The position numbers and the translations under genes were made by a program. The notes under the pieces were generated by a model. That model saw only the letters and a list, made by a program, of their open reading frames with translations, was not told the DNA's origin and made no database searches. A DNA stretch of 64,000 bases from Isoetes taiwanensis. Taxonomy: Eukaryota; Streptophyta; Lycopodiopsida; Isoetales; Isoetaceae. Shown here piece by piece: positions 21,160 through 34,530 of the stretch. The stretch's first letter is position 1, and each line of letters opens with the position of its first letter. The stretch covers positions 1,373,409-1,437,408 of the forward strand of contig JAJEKV010000087.1 in assembly GCA_021234155.1 (NCBI GenBank), given 5' to 3'.

Positions 21160-23240
21160 TACTCTAGGATGTTCTAGAATGCTCTAGAATCTTCTGGAAT
21201 GTCCTAGAATGTTCCAGATGCTCATGAGTAAGCACCTCAGTCTAAAAATAGAAACTTTCAGTCTAAAAATAGAAGTTTTTTTGAAACTTTGCAAATGCTC
21301 AAAATAGAATGTTGTGGAATGCTCATGGATAAGCACCTCAGTCTAAAAATAGAAAGTTTCAGTCTAAAAATAGAAAGTTTTTTGAAACTTTGCAAATGTT
21401 CAAAATAGAATGTTCTGGAATGTTCCAGTGCTCATGGGTAAGCACCTCAGTCTAAAAATAGAAAGTTTCAGTCTAAAAATAGAAAGTTTTTTGAAACTTT
21501 GCAAATGCTCAAAATAGAATGTTATAGAATGTTGCAGATGCTCATGGGTAAACACCTCAATCCAAAAATAGAAAGTTTTTAAAACTTTGCAAATACTCAA
21601 AATAGAATGTGCTAGAATGTTGCAGATGCTCTAGGGTAAGCACCTCAGTCTAAAAGTAGAAAGTTTCAGTCTAAAAATAGAAAGTTTGCTTAAACTTTGT
21701 AAAAACTCAAATAGAATGTCCTAGAATGTTTCAGATGCTCTAGGGTAAGCATCTCAGTCTAAAAATAGAAAGTATGGTAGTCTAAAAACAGAAAAGTTTG
21801 CTAAAACTTTGCAAAAACTCAAAATAGAATGTTCTAGAGTGTTCCAGATGCTATAGGGCAACCACCTATGCTCTAGAAGCACCTCAGTCTAAAAGTAGAA
21901 AGTTTCTTGAAACCTTGCAAATGCCCAAAATAGAATATTCTGGAGGTAATACTTTGGAATTGGTAGTAAGTGTGATGGGTATGATGGGTGTGTGTAAGCT
22001 TCACATGGGTGATACTTTAGAATTGACATACTTTAGAATTGGTAGTAGAGGTAGTAGATGTGGCCTCATGGGCATGTGTGAGTATGTTACTGATGAATGA
22101 TACTTTGTTGGTAATGGAATAGAAGGTTGAGTAGTATGTGTAAGCACCTCAGTCTAAAAGTAGAAAGTTTCAGTCTAAAAATAGAAAGTTTGCTTAAACT
22201 TTGTAAAAACTCAAATAGAATGTCCTAGAATGTTTCAGATGCTCTAGGGTAAGCATCTCAGTCTAAAAATAGAAAGTATGGTAGTCTAAAAATAGAAAAG
22301 TTTGCTAAAACTTTGCAAAAACTCAAAATAGAATGTTCTAGAGTGTTCCAGATGCTATAGGGCAACCACCTATGCTCTAGAAGAAAGTTAAAAATAGAAA
22401 GTATGGTCTAAAAGTAGAATGTTTCTTGAAACCTTGCAAATGCCCAAAATAGAATATTCTAGAGGTGATACTTTGGAATTGGTAGTAAGTGTGATGGTAG
22501 TAAGTGTGATGGGTATGATGGGTGTGTGTAAGCTTCACATGGGTGATACTTTAGAATTGACATACTTTAGAATTGGTAGTAGAGGTAGTAGATGTGGCCT
22601 CATGGGCATGTGTGAGTATGTTACTCATGAATGATACTTTGTTGGTAATGGAATAGAAGGTTGAGTAGTATGTGTGAATAAGACTGTGAAATACCATGGA
22701 GTGCAGTAGATGTGAGTAAGATCCTCATAGGTGATACTTTGGAATTGGTAGTATTCTCCTCATGAGTGATACTTTAGAAATGGTAGTAGGGCACGTGTGT
22801 ATATAGACTTGCATAGTAGTAAGTGTAGAAAGTTTCAGTCTAAAAATAGAAAGTTTGCTTAAACTTTGTAAAAACTCAAATAGAATGTCCTAGAATGTTT
22901 CAGATGCTCTAAGGTAAGCATCTCAGTCTAAAAATAGAAAGTACGATAGTATAAAAACAGAAAAGTTTGCTAAAACTTTGCAAAAACTCAAAATAGAGGG
23001 CAACCACCTATGCTCTCGAAGCACTTCAGTCTAAAAGTAGAAAGTTTCTTGAAACCTTGCAAATGCTCAAAATGGAATAGTCTTTGGAATTGGTAGTAAG
23101 TGTGATGGGTATGATGGGTGTGTGTAAGCTTCACATGGGTGATACTTTAGAATTGACATACTTTAGAATTGGTAGTAGAGGTAGTAGATGTGGCCTCATG
23201 GGCATGTGTGAGTATGTTACTCATGAATGATACTTTGTTG
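21160..23240 (+). repeat. Tandem satellite with higher-order structure and HSE-like motifs
   Basis: About seven units of 100-115 bp occur between 21160 and 21930. Each has AGCACCTCAGTCTAAAAATA, one or two AGAAAGTTTCAGTCTAAAAAT blocks, AAACTTTGCAAATGCTCAAA, and AGAATGTTCTGGAATGTTCC or a variant. Two further blocks (22140-22440, 22815-23080) alternate with a different ~200-bp module starting TTTGGAATTGGTAGTAAGTG (about 21952, 22475, 23082), giving a higher-order unit of about 520-600 bp. No coding function is likely. The GAAnnTTCnnGAAnnTTC pattern is the consensus for heat-shock-factor binding. Confidence 0.9.
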
Positions 23241-23675
23241 ATAATAGAATAGAGGGAGAGAAAACAGAGGACAAAGAGATAGGAGAGAGGACAAAGAGGA
23301 GAGGGGACATATAAAGGTAATAGGCGTGAGTAAACTCCTCTTGCACGAGTGCCAAGTAATAAACATGGTAAAAGTCCTCATGGGTGTAAATATGGTATAG
23401 GTCCTCATGGTTGTATGTGTGAGTATGCTCTTTTGAATATATAGGGGTTGTACTTTGGAATTCATAGTAGATGTAGTAAGCTCCTAATGGGTGATACTTT
23501 AAAAGTAGTAGTAGGTGTAGGTAAGCTCAGCTTTTAACGGGTGAAACTTTGGAGTTTATAGTAGGTGTGAGTAAACTCCCAATGGATGATACTTTGAAAT
23601 TGGTAATAAATGTGACTGAGCTCCTCAATGTGTGATGGTTTGGAATTGGTAGTAAATACGTATCTGAGGCAATGT

Positions 23676-23860
23676 TGAACCGAGGTTGATCAAACCCGAG
23701 GCGAGGCCTCGGCCTTCGAGGAATAGTCCCAGGGATGTCCAAACCGAGGCGAGGCCCCGGAGGGGCCGAGCCGAGGAAGGGTGCAAGAGAAAAGGTCACT
23801 ATGGGTGGGCACAAACCGAGGCGAGGTTCCGGGAGGGCCGAGCCGAGGAATGCAACAAAA
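23676..23860 (+). repeat. GC-rich degenerate tandem units
   Basis: CAAACCGAGGCGAGG-type cores recur near 23691, 23740 and 23811. Each is followed by a G/C-rich run and GGGCCGAG(CC)GAGGAA. They stand out from the AT-rich surroundings. Confidence 0.8.
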
Positions 23861-23889
23861 GGGCCCTACCGCCGGGCCCCTTTCTAGTA

Positions 23890-24511
23890 TATTATAATGT
23901 TATGTAATGGACAACGCCCTAGATCTAATGGCCCAGATCGTTTGGCATAGATCCAAGGGCTAAGATTTAGTCCATGGTTTAGGTTTTTTCTTTTGTTCCT
24001 CTCTTACGGCTTACGGCGGCCGCCCGATGGTTGCAGGTCTCTCCCTTAGCTATGGCTGATGCGTGAATTTTGTTAGGGTTGCTGCGTGATACACCCCATT
24101 TGGGTCGCCATATCTCGCCTGAAATAGAACTTAGGAATCCAAAATTGGTCTTTCAGCCACATCAAAACATCCCTAGCATCTTCATTTGCGCAGCAATTTA
24201 TTCTCCCGCTGTCGTATGCAAACCGAAATCACAATAGCCCTCAATCTTATTGCCAATGTGTTGCAGAGTAGATGATACAGTATCATTTTTGTGCATGTTT
24301 CTGGAGCTTTTTGGATCGATTTTCCTTTTGGGTTTTCGATTTGGATTCTCGATTTGAAGGTTTCTCATTCAATTCTTTTGTGGGCTGCTCTGTTTGGATC
24401 AAATTGTTGCTTCAGAACGGATTTAACGCCTGGGCTATTCTGAGTCCGATTCGAAGCTTCCTTGCTTGCATTTGTGCCGTTTTGATCCATCTTTTTTCAC
24501 ATATTTGAAAT
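23890..24511. other. No supported gene
   Basis: Mixed-composition spacer. Nothing recognisable on either strand. Confidence 0.4.
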
Positions 24512-25560
24512 GTTGCACTCAACAAAAACCAACACAACCAAATAACCATGCTGATTTTGAATGAATGAATGAATGAATGAATGAGCCATATGGCCCTCCC
24601 CTTTATTTCCAAAATAGCAGTACAATAATTTTTCACTTCAAATAATCCCTCATGCACACCGGCCTTTTTGGGCATACAACAGGCATCAAAGTACCACAAA
24701 GAATTCAAAACTCAAAATAAGTCCATAAAGATTTATAGGCCTCTGTTGCTAATGTCCAACACCGGCCCTTTGGGCACAAAATCATTAAATTGCCACACAG
24801 AATATCTACAAACTCGAATAAGCTTCGTATATATGCCCTCGCAGCTAATGTCTAGATTATGACCCCAAAGAGCCAAGAGCCTAGCCAAGCCCGTAACCAT
24901 AACGAACCACACCATGATCCTAAGTCCAAATCGGTCCTTGAGCAAAACCTGCAAAAAAAGAAACAACACATACGAGGCCCATTCTTGGCACGAGAGCTAC
25001 TATATCCAGACACAAGGGCCCCTACCCCAGGTCACAACCTTGGCACGAGGGTCACCACTCCAAATCACAACACCATTACATGGCACGAGGGCCATTATTC
25101 GCAGCGCAAAGACTCTCCACAATGACCCTCCAAACGCTACATATCAAGAGTGCAAAACAATGCCATCCACAAGCATAAGGGTCATCCTTTAATCCTTAAG
25201 ACATGCAAGATGGTACATCTATATAACAAAGGATGAGAAAGGAGCTAGCTTGTTACAATAGCACATGAACTCTTCGCGCGGACGAGCTACCACAATATGA
25301 GTTAGGGTATGAACATGATGAACATAAAAATCTAAGGCAAAGTCACATTAAGGGTGGGGGGTGGGACAATTGACCAAAGGAGAGAGGCTAATAAACGGCT
25401 GATGAGGAAGAATCATAACAAGATGGATATAAATACTATAGAGGACCATTCAACTAGCCTCAAGAAGCGGATTTATCTGCTTATCTTGAAACGCAGATAA
25501 ATCGTACTTCTAGAGCCTAGTTGCACTCAACAAAAACCAACACAACCAAATAACCATGCT
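24512..25560 (-). mobile_element. Retroelement flanked by 41-bp direct repeats, (CATT)n tail
   Basis: The same 41 bases occur at 24512-24552 and 25520-25560 (starting GTTGCACTCAACAAAAACC). Read on the minus strand, the 967-bp insert ends in (CATT)5-6 at about 24559-24583, right beside the downstream repeat. That fits a LINE-type retroelement with a simple-repeat tail and target duplications. Its 5' end (25507-25365) matches 30544-30397. Its 3' part has repeated GCCCTCGTGCCA-like phrases. No protein is recognisable, so it may be non-autonomous. A 41-bp target duplication is long but not unheard of for LINEs. Confidence 0.6.
25365..25507 (+). repeat. Direct repeat, copy 1 (with 30397-30544)
   Basis: About 145 bp, nearly identical to 30397-30544 and including GACAATTGACCAAAGGAGAG. 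It forms the 5' end, on the minus strand, of the 1-kb retroelement. Confidence 0.9.
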
Positions 25561-28500
25561 AAAAAAAGAGGCAGACAAGGAATAACCTAATGACCTCACC
25601 TCTAAAATCTACGGCTAAACGAAGTGTACTGATCAAATCTAGACAAGAAGATAATGACACCAAAGATGTACTGAAGCTCAAGCGCCAACCAAGACGTATA
25701 ACTAACTGACACTGCAAAAGAAAGTAAAGGTCTGATGCCACATTTTATGCCAAGGAGGTAGAGAAACATGAGCAGAGATTAATCCAAGAGATCAAGGCAG
25801 ATGCAACAATTAACCATAGAGAAATGAAGGAGACACGCATCCAACATGTAAAGTTCAAAATAAGCAAGACCAACTCCCACAAATTGTACCGTGCTTAAGT
25901 TACTAAATGCAAAACAAAGAGCATGAGTCCAATCATAAATAACCCGGACAAACACAACTATCCAAATGTAACCAAGTCAATCTTAAACCTCCAAATAAGA
26001 GTGAAAAGAAAAACCAAACAAAGTCCAACCTCGTTGAGTAAGGAGAAGGACAAAACAAAAGAGGAACAGAGGAAAATTTACCAAACCATAGTGAAGCAGG
26101 GTGTATGGACAAGACACAAGGGAGCAAAGGCTCCAAACTTAAAATAGGGGGAGCAACAAAAAAGAGGTCTCAAATTCGATGGCACTTCAACTAACAAGAA
26201 TAACCAAATCAATAATCAAATCTAACCTCACACTATCCTACACTTTCTACTATTGTGCCTCCCATATCCTACCATCTCACAAGGCCAAACCTCCCTATGG
26301 AATAAGTAAGCCATAAGCTATAGCAACTCTCTACATCCTCAACCACTAATTCCTAATCTATACCATAATTATCTTAAAACATCCCATGTCATCGACAACC
26401 AAGGAGTACAAAACTCAAATCTAAAAATGTTGACAACTCAAACAAGACTATTTATATGCCAATAACTACCCTTCTGAGAACCGAACTTCCCCAACCCTGT
26501 ATCAGAACCAAATGTCAGTAACACTATGCCACCAATACCAAGCCGAAGCACATGAAACTTCAACAACAAGGGATTCTCCAGCTTGCATGAAAGTCACTAA
26601 GCCATTTGAAATGAGTGCGCAAAACCTTAAAGGAGTCATATCAAGACTAACAATTCGATACACCAGCCATGCCCAAACAAGAAAAAAGGCACAAAGAGCT
26701 AACTTAACACTCAAAGAAATCCAAGGACTATCCAACTTTAGATAATGGAAATAAACCAACATGCAAAGCATCAGGACTCCAAGCTTAATGCATGAACTCA
26801 TAAATGTAGATCATCAGCCCTTAAGTAATACTCATATCAAGCAATAACGTCTCAAAGTAATAAATAAACGTATGAAGGAAACTACAAACTAGACAAAGCC
26901 ATGACTAAATGGAAACACAAGAGACTAGTCCAAGAATAGCTGAGGAAATATAATTAAGACGCTAATCACAGGGAAGGCGCAGAAAAGTCAACACCTAGAA
27001 ACTCCAATGCTAAAAAGGAAAGGAAAGGCACATCCACATGCAAGAAAAAGGAATAAAACATCGATACCAGAACAAACTCCAAGTAAAGGTTCACTGCTGA
27101 AACACCAACTCCTAATGGGTCAACGTACCCCGTGTTTAGTCGATGTGTGAGACCGTTGAGAGAAGTAACCCGAGTAATAAAGCTCTAAACATACATCGCC
27201 AGAATAAAAGTGAAAGTCGCAAATCAAACTTGATCATAACTCAAAAATGCCACAATTACTCTCATTGGGACCAAACTTCCAACACCATGCTATAACCACA
27301 ACTATATGACTAAGCCACCAATGTCGAATGTGAGAACCGAAAACTCTTACATCACTCAAGGCCATGGGACAAGAAAAATCTATAAACCTCCACCGTATAA
27401 CCATATGAGCTCTTGGTCTAGGGCTGAAGAGGAGGAATTTACTAACAAGGTCGACAGATAAAAATGTGAAGCATGGGAATATGACATTGTTAAACAGATT
27501 ACAAGTTACAAAATCATGCTCGACACCATATTCTTAACATTAACAAGCATCTCATTATCAAACATAAATCGGATGTATAATGCATGAAATGTGACCCTAA
27601 ACAAGCGAGAAAATGTTAATCTAGCAACATGTGAAGTATGGCACCTAGGATCTTAGAGCCTAACAATCTAGGAGCATCTGATACGAATGTGACACTGTCA
27701 GACAACAGTATTAGCGATGTAAAAGACAAAGACGCACAACACACTAAGAAAACAAAACCCTAAGTGTTTGCACAAACGCCTAAGCACCCCGAGGAGCAAT
27801 CTTAGAATGCAAAAGCAAAGATCTGCTATATAGGATAAGAAATTGGCAAATCGACAACTTGAAAAGTATTCAAAGCATGAGAACTCAACGACTTGACAAA
27901 GAGCCACATACTGCAAACGTCATAAACTTTAAATTAAAACAAGCGAAATACAACAAGAAACTACTAACATCTAGCACTCACTACCAAATATCCTTAAAAA
28001 CCGTAAATGCAAAACGACACCATCTCTTAGCAAACTACCTCTCAAATACCTTCTGGAGCCCACCTGTTATCCTTCTTTTATATGCATTACTGAACTACAG
28101 GGAGACAAACCTGTTGTGACTGGTATATAAAAATGATTAATGTTATATAGCAAGAACTGCACCAGTTGGGGTTCAAGCAAGCCACGTAATAAAAACAATA
28201 AACAATTTTATTCTAGCAGATACAAGGCATTTCTTATAGTTCAATCAGAATCTGTGGGTATACCATTTAAAGGAGCATCATATCCAATATGCAACTGCAC
28301 TGCATCTAGCACAAGTCTACAACATTGTGACAAGAATAAGAATAACGACAAAAGCAAAACATGCCTGCCTCAATAGCCTGTCCCAAATCTCCTGATAGTC
28401 ATGATACGTTCTCTTATAGTTGGCATACCGTGTATACCTTGCCTCCACACTAAGTGTTGATTCTGAATGGTAGCAATGTTACACTAGCAAGCATTTGCAA

Positions 28501-30396
28501 CCACCGCATGACATTAGCTTTGAATTGGATTGAAAAGAAAATAGATAAACTTGATTAAGTAGATTCTAAACTGTCATCATTGTTCTATGCGCCACCAAAA
28601 GGAACTTCAAATCAGCTGAACTGCAAGTCATACTCCTGAACCAACAACATGAACATCCAAAAAACATAAAAAATGACTGAAATATCTGAAAGCTAGAACT
28701 ATGTACACAAAATATGTGAAGCTTAATGCTATATCCAACATACAAAGCTGCAAAAACTCAAGGATGGAATGTGCAGACTATAGCCAGAGTTAATTCGAAC
28801 AATACAGAACATATTTTAGCCCAAGAAAATGTAATCAATACATTAGCTCATCTGCATGCATACTCTGCCTAAGCACCAAAACAATATTAGCACATGTAAA
28901 CAAACATGAACTATATGAATTTAAATTTGAACATTGCTCGTCTGCAGCAAGTAAAGTGCATGCTCCACAAATCAAAAATAACATGTGAAGCTTATGCCGA
29001 ATACGAAAACTGAATATATCTGACTTATCTTCAGAGGAAAGGAATCAAAATAGGTAACTGGCAAACTAGAAAGCAAAAGAATCCTATGTTTAATAAGATA
29101 ATAAAAAATAATCAGATCAAATATTGGCCAAACAGCAAACCAACCAACGCGGTCTCCATGTAGCAAGAGAAGAAGAATAAATAGATTAGTGTCGCCCAAG
29201 CCGGAAATACCATGAATCACCTTGTAGCAAGCAGAGTTTAAAAGAAAATTTAATGCCAGTGTAAAGTTAGTGCATAACGGCAATACAATGCAGACCCCTG
29301 CCACTAGCGCTTAGGAGGCAATCAAGAATCTCTAGTGAAATTTGTTGCAACTTGCTCCATACAGCAGGATTAAACACGGAAATTAATAGGCAAACAAGAC
29401 CTCTAAACTAAGATTACATGTCTGGGAGCCTGCTCACGAAAGTCATAACAAGAATACCACCAACAAAGCCTCCCGATTCAAGCTAGAAGAAAGGTGTTAG
29501 TCGTTCAGCTAGAAATAAACAAAACTGATACTGGTAGCTCACAAAATAAGCAATTGGTAAGCTCTACTTGGCTCTTCAAAATGGAGTGGCCAAGCAGGCG
29601 TCGGATCCATTGCCGCCATGAGTGCTTATGGAACAAAAAATCGGAATAGACAATAGCAGGTCGGTTACACAAGTGCAAATAACAAGGCTTTCTATAAACA
29701 CTAGACAACGGAAAAACAAGCACCGATCTATAGATAGGCATGAAGCCGGACCTAGCGTGCACTATCTGAGAACTTGCACAGTGGTCAATCTAGCAGAACA
29801 CAAGGGAACAGAGTATTTGCAAATGAAAACATGGTAAGGCAATCCACGAAGCACTTCTATGCATGGAAGGAAGCACCGAGAGAAAGGAAACAAGGAGAAA
29901 AAGGCCGTCTAGTGGAGATCCTAAACTGCATAGCTTGTAAAAATAACAGAAAGCGGCAAATCGAAAATAACCACTATCCGAAAGAGCACCAGGATGACTG
30001 ATTCAGATCCTGGGTTACAACCTCAGAAAGATGACCTGGAGTAAAAAACTTACCTACGACTTGACATTCCAGAATCGACCGATTGCAACTTCAGCCTGTC
30101 GACATCATAAAGATGTTGCGCGACCTTCCTGCCTCCCTAACTCTGTTCAAAACTCCACTTGCTTTGATGTATAAAGTTTTATGCCGTCTGAGACAGGACG
30201 ATCGAAAAATGAAGCCTTAGGCATGAAGACAATCTACCAGAACATTGGTGCGGCAGCTATAGGTATGGTAGGTATGGTAGCCGGAATAAACCCTAAATCT
30301 CAAAGATCAAATTGCTTATCGGCAGAAGAAACCACAAACCACGACGTAGAGAGGACAAAAGCACGCTATGAAAGAGAAAGAGCTCAAGCTCAAACT
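25561..30396. other. 4.8 kb without a recognisable gene
   Basis: The plus strand is A/C-rich and the minus strand T/G-rich. I find no domain-bearing frame. Near the right end the minus strand looks like the start of a plant transcript: a TATA-like TATTTATATC, then GAGATTTAGGGTTTATTCC near 30300, then a splice-donor-like GTCGTAG|GTAAGTTT near 30050. This stretch could therefore be a long, mostly intronic or non-coding transcription unit reading leftward. That is inference only. Confidence 0.4.
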
Positions 30397-30544
30397 GACA
30401 ATTGACCAAAGGAGAGAGGCTAATAAACGGCTGATGAGGAAGAATCATAACAAGATGGATATAAATACTATAGAGGACCATTCAACTAGGGCCTCAAGAA
30501 GGATTTATCCGCTTTATATCTTGAAACGCTGAGATAAATCGTAC
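30397..30544 (+). repeat. Direct repeat, copy 2
   Basis: Matches 25365-25507. On the minus strand both copies would be the 5' starts of related units. Confidence 0.9.
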
Positions 30545-30937
30545 ATATTTCAAACGCATTTGCAACATGCCGCTTGAACTAAACATTTCGATCAAAACCG
30601 CATTTACGATCAATTTTTTGCCTTCATTTTATGAGATCCCCTTGGAAATTTAGTTAAACTACTAGAAGATGCAGAACCGGTATGATTTCTACATTGTGGG
30701 TCTTCAAGAGGCACCAAATTGCGGCATGGAGACCTCCATTCTAGGACGTTTTGGGACAAAATTGCCTGGTAACAAATTCAAACCCGGATCAAAATTCATT
30801 TCTCAAGGCAATAGAAATAGACGTTAGCTTTAGAATGAAAGGTCGTTGAGATGTGCCTTGCTAGAGCTTCTTTGATCGGCCCCGAAGCTAAGGTAATGAC
30901 GATTCTTTAGGTTGCTATATTTTTTGTTACAAACAAT

Positions 30938-31610
30938 GACCCCGCCAGATGACCCCCGCCAAATGTTTGACAAGATGCTTCTAAAGAATGTTTTCACATG
31001 GACCGCCATCATTACAACCTACATCCAACATGGCTATAGTAAAGAAGCTCTCAATCTTTATAATGCATCGACTCACAAATATAAAACCCGATGCATTTAC
31101 ATTTAGTGTCGCTGTATTGAGCTTCGCATTGGATGTTACGCCACCTCCGTTGGCAAACTGTACATGCCGACATCTTAAGATCGAGAACCTTATTCGATGT
31201 TATAAACAAGAGACTTACGTCACGTATGTCAAATGTGCAAACTTATGAAGCATACCAAGTCTTTGAAAGGATGCGATCGCAATGTGATATCATGGACAAC
31301 ACTAATTGTAGGTTATGTTGACTATAGTGGCTCAAAAATACACTCAAACTCTTTATGCTTATCCAAGACGAAGGCCTGTTACCAAATGAACTTACATTTA
31401 TAAAAGCGTTCTCCTTTGCATGTCTTGACATTCCATCTCTAGCGAGAAGGAAAGAGAGTTCATGCTATGATTCGAAAATAGGACTTAGAGATGATAGTTT
31501 TGTTAACACGAGGCTTTCTTCGATAGACTCCACAACCGGATGTTGTATCATGGAGTGTTATACTTATCGCATGAGTGTTTTTTTATTAAATCTACGGTTT
31601 GTTTTCGACC
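30938..31610 (+). pseudogene. PPR (PLS-type) protein fragment
   Basis: Reading with frame changes: RQMFDKMLLKNVFTWTAII (30958 on), then TYIQHGYSKEALNLY, KPDAFTFSVA (31088 on), the TYV-YVKCANL phrase, EAYQVFERMRSQ (about 31250), LMLIQDEGLLPNELTFIKA (about 31350) and an R-MSV motif near 31570. The pattern V-(x)-TWTA-II, GY-x-x-x-ALxLY, PD-x-(F)TF is that of plant PPR proteins of the PLS class, which bind organelle RNA. About three repeats survive with at least four frameshifts. No E/DYW domain is visible. It is probably a retroposed or decayed copy. Confidence 0.68.
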
Positions 31611-31639
31611 TTTGTAGTGGCTTATGGAATCATTCTTTC

Positions 31640-34530
31640 TAGCGGGACATTAGATTAGAGCAACTAGAGACAATGAATATTCCAGATCTGTTTCATTGCA
31701 TTTCCCGGTCGCAAGGCACCCTTGGTCCGCTTGTAGGCCACGCAGATTGCTGATTTTTACTTAACCATAATGTTAGAGAAAATGACGGGACCATATGTTG
31801 AGAAGCTTTCCTGTATATCGAGCTACATTCGTCCCCGCATTGAGGATACATCTTTGCTAATCTTTGAAAGGGCTTGGTTATGTTTGAGTGAGAGTTTGTC
31901 CAACATTATTTTATGTCATGTAAAGTTTGTTTGAAGTTTTGTTTGTCCTTTGGTGCTTTCATCTTGCACATTCAATCGCGTCATGTGGTTCCATTTGCAT
32001 TTTGAAGCGCCAGCAAGCATGAGAAGGCATTCTCGCTGAATATGTATTCGGGCTGAATATCCAATTTGGTTTATAGCAATGCTAAAGCGTCTTACTTATA
32101 CTCTGTCCAAGGGTTCTTTATAGATCTTGCACAGTATATTGATTCTTTTTGCCCCAAGGATGGGGATCAAGATAATCCCGACAAAGTACGATTTTTTGTT
32201 GTCGTATATGCTTGCAAGGAAGAAGCCAAAATGAAGGGCAATAAGATTAACTCGGTTGATTGGTGGTTTAAGTCTTGGTTTTACCAAAGATGCGTAAAAC
32301 TAAAGTTGCATTTGTCATTTGGAACTTATGATGTTTTTAAAGTGATTATTCAATCCAAATGAATTTAGGTTGCTACCTTATATTGCTGGAGATATGGCAG
32401 ATTAATGGAATATAACTTCAAGCATAATATTTGCTTTGTTCCTGACATGAACTAAAAATCAAATGATGGCAATCTAAATAACTCATTCCGAGTATTGTTC
32501 AAGTAAACAATCCCATGGAATAATCACAAAAGATGAACAATAACATGTAAAGCCCACCAACATTGGGCAAATGAAAACGTCGATAAATGGTTTCTATTAT
32601 TCTAGTGGTCGAGGGGTTTTTCTTTTAGAAGTTTCCATGCAATTTAGGGTTCCTATTTAGGGTTTGCTATTTAGGGATGGTGGTGGGGTTTTGCCAGAGA
32701 CCGGATGCAGAAGAAGCAATGACGATTCTGAGCTCTTTTAGTTTCAGCTCTTTTAGTTTCAAAGAGACCGGATTATCCGCCACCAAACGGAGTTCTTAAA
32801 AAGGCGGATCCTGCGGGTGATGCCTTCTTGCTCAATGTGGAAAGCTTAGATTGTTGCATGATTTTCCCGCATGAGGCGAGATTGTTGAATGATTCTTCTT
32901 GCCTCTAGCATGCACCAAGCTCGAGGAAGCGGATTCATTGCTTTTTCATGGGAAGGCATTGGTACCGGGCCATCTCATAGCAGGGGTTCAAATCCCATTC
33001 TTATGGCTCTTTGTTTTGTCTATTTTTGATTCTTATGGTGGATGTCGTATATAGATGAGCGAACCCGAGAGGATCTGGTAGGGTGTTGTATATGTTCTTG
33101 CAATTCAGTATGTGTTCTTGCAATTTTGGTGAAGGTGTGAAAAGAAAAGTTGTCTTGGGTCTTTGTATTTGGCATCCACGATAGTATGGATTTTTAAGCC
33201 TAGTGTTCTTAAGCGGGGCCCCATTCATCGACGTGCGGTGCCGATTGAGATGATTGGGGGGTTCAAATCCCCATTCTTAGATGCAAACATGTGTATGGAA
33301 ATAAGTTGTCTACAATTCATTTTGAAAGTCTTTGTGCATGAGCATTTTCTTCAAGTTCAGAGGGGCATTTATGTGGCGTGCAAAGGCTTCTTCTTATCTA
33401 TGCTGTTGTGGTGTGACCAGCTAGTTTTGTCCATGTTTCTATGTAGTCGCGAGGAGGCAGCGGCAGCAGTGGAGGTTGAGTAGTCTTTGAAATACTTGTG
33501 TATGTACTTGGTTGACTTGAATGGAATACGTTGTAGTGCACCTTAGGATGGCGTGGAACGGGGTTTTGACCCCATCTTGACTTGCAAGGGGCCCTTGCAT
33601 TTTGTGCATTGGGAATATGACATGGAATATTCACATAATCAATGGTTGAGATTGAGGCGATTATAGGATTGAGCGATTAAATGGGAAGAAAGTAATTTGA
33701 TTGGTATTATATTGTCCCCGGGGGATTCACCTTTCATTAGCATATAACCCATGAGAGTTCAACGGAGGGGTGTTTTTTGGACCATTTGCGTACGTATACT
33801 TAGGGGTTAGGGGTGTTTTTAGGCACTGATCTAGAGCAATATCTATACACATAGGGGTCAAATTGCCTTTTAAAATGTGTATACAAGGGGGTTTTTGCTA
33901 CCCTCAGAATCACGGATGCCATAGCCCCTTTATGTATAAGTGCATCCCCTGGGATATTGTCATGCTTAGATGGGTGGTGCTGCTCAGCTGGATCAGTTTG
34001 TCCACTGGGTCTTTTATTCATGTCTCTGCATTGTATCATGTATTGTTCTTGAGAGTTATTAATAAAGACTAATGTCCTTCCAAAAGAAGGAAGGGGAACA
34101 AACAAATTGGATATTAAAAGGTAAAATGTCAACAAGGTTGCAAATTAAACGGGAGTGTTGCAGCACTCTCGTTTCAAATATTCTCTTTTAAAAAACACCA
34201 TGCTCTTAAAATTGACCCTTTTTTAGTGAAGTTGAGAATTTCAAAAGATTCAGATTGTTTTTCCCTGCATTTTGGGCTCCTCATTAGCTAACAACTTTGT
34301 TTTTGTAAAAAAAACACTTGAAAACGGCAAAATGTAGACATGACCTCTGAAAGTAAGATATCAAAAATATTAAAATAGAGAAGAAAGAATAATATCAATT
34401 TTTTTAAAAATTTTCAGTACATCGATTTTGGCAATATTTTGTAATTAATAATAAATATTTTAGCATGAAACAAGTTAAAGATCCGGATCATAGTCTTCCT
34501 CATTTTCTTGCTTGTCTCAAAGATCGTCTT
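31640..34530. other. No supported gene; one unassigned 98-codon ORF
   Basis: The plus frame at 32066-32362 is open (contains YIDSFCPKDGDQDNPDKVRF) but unrecognised and lacks an ATG at its start. Two tRNA-B-box-like GGTTCAAATCC phrases (about 32985, 33260) hint at degraded SINE heads, without convincing A boxes. AATAAA occurs at 34060. Nothing else stands out. Confidence 0.35.

Noticed and set aside
21160-23240. CRISPR array
   Set aside because: Units are contiguous diverged tandem repeats without constant repeats and unique spacers, in eukaryotic sequence.
26502-26801. 99-codon minus-strand ORF, hydrophobic
   Set aside because: Its T-rich composition gives spurious membrane-like translation. 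No family features or codon structure.
25365-30544. LTR retrotransposon bounded by the 145-bp direct repeats
   Set aside because: No gag/pol domain in the 4.8 kb between, no TG...CA termini, and one repeat lies inside an element with its own 41-bp flanking duplications.
32985-33275. Two further tRNA-derived SINEs
   Set aside because: Only B-box-like GGTTCAAATCC phrases are seen. No A box at the right distance and no target duplications.
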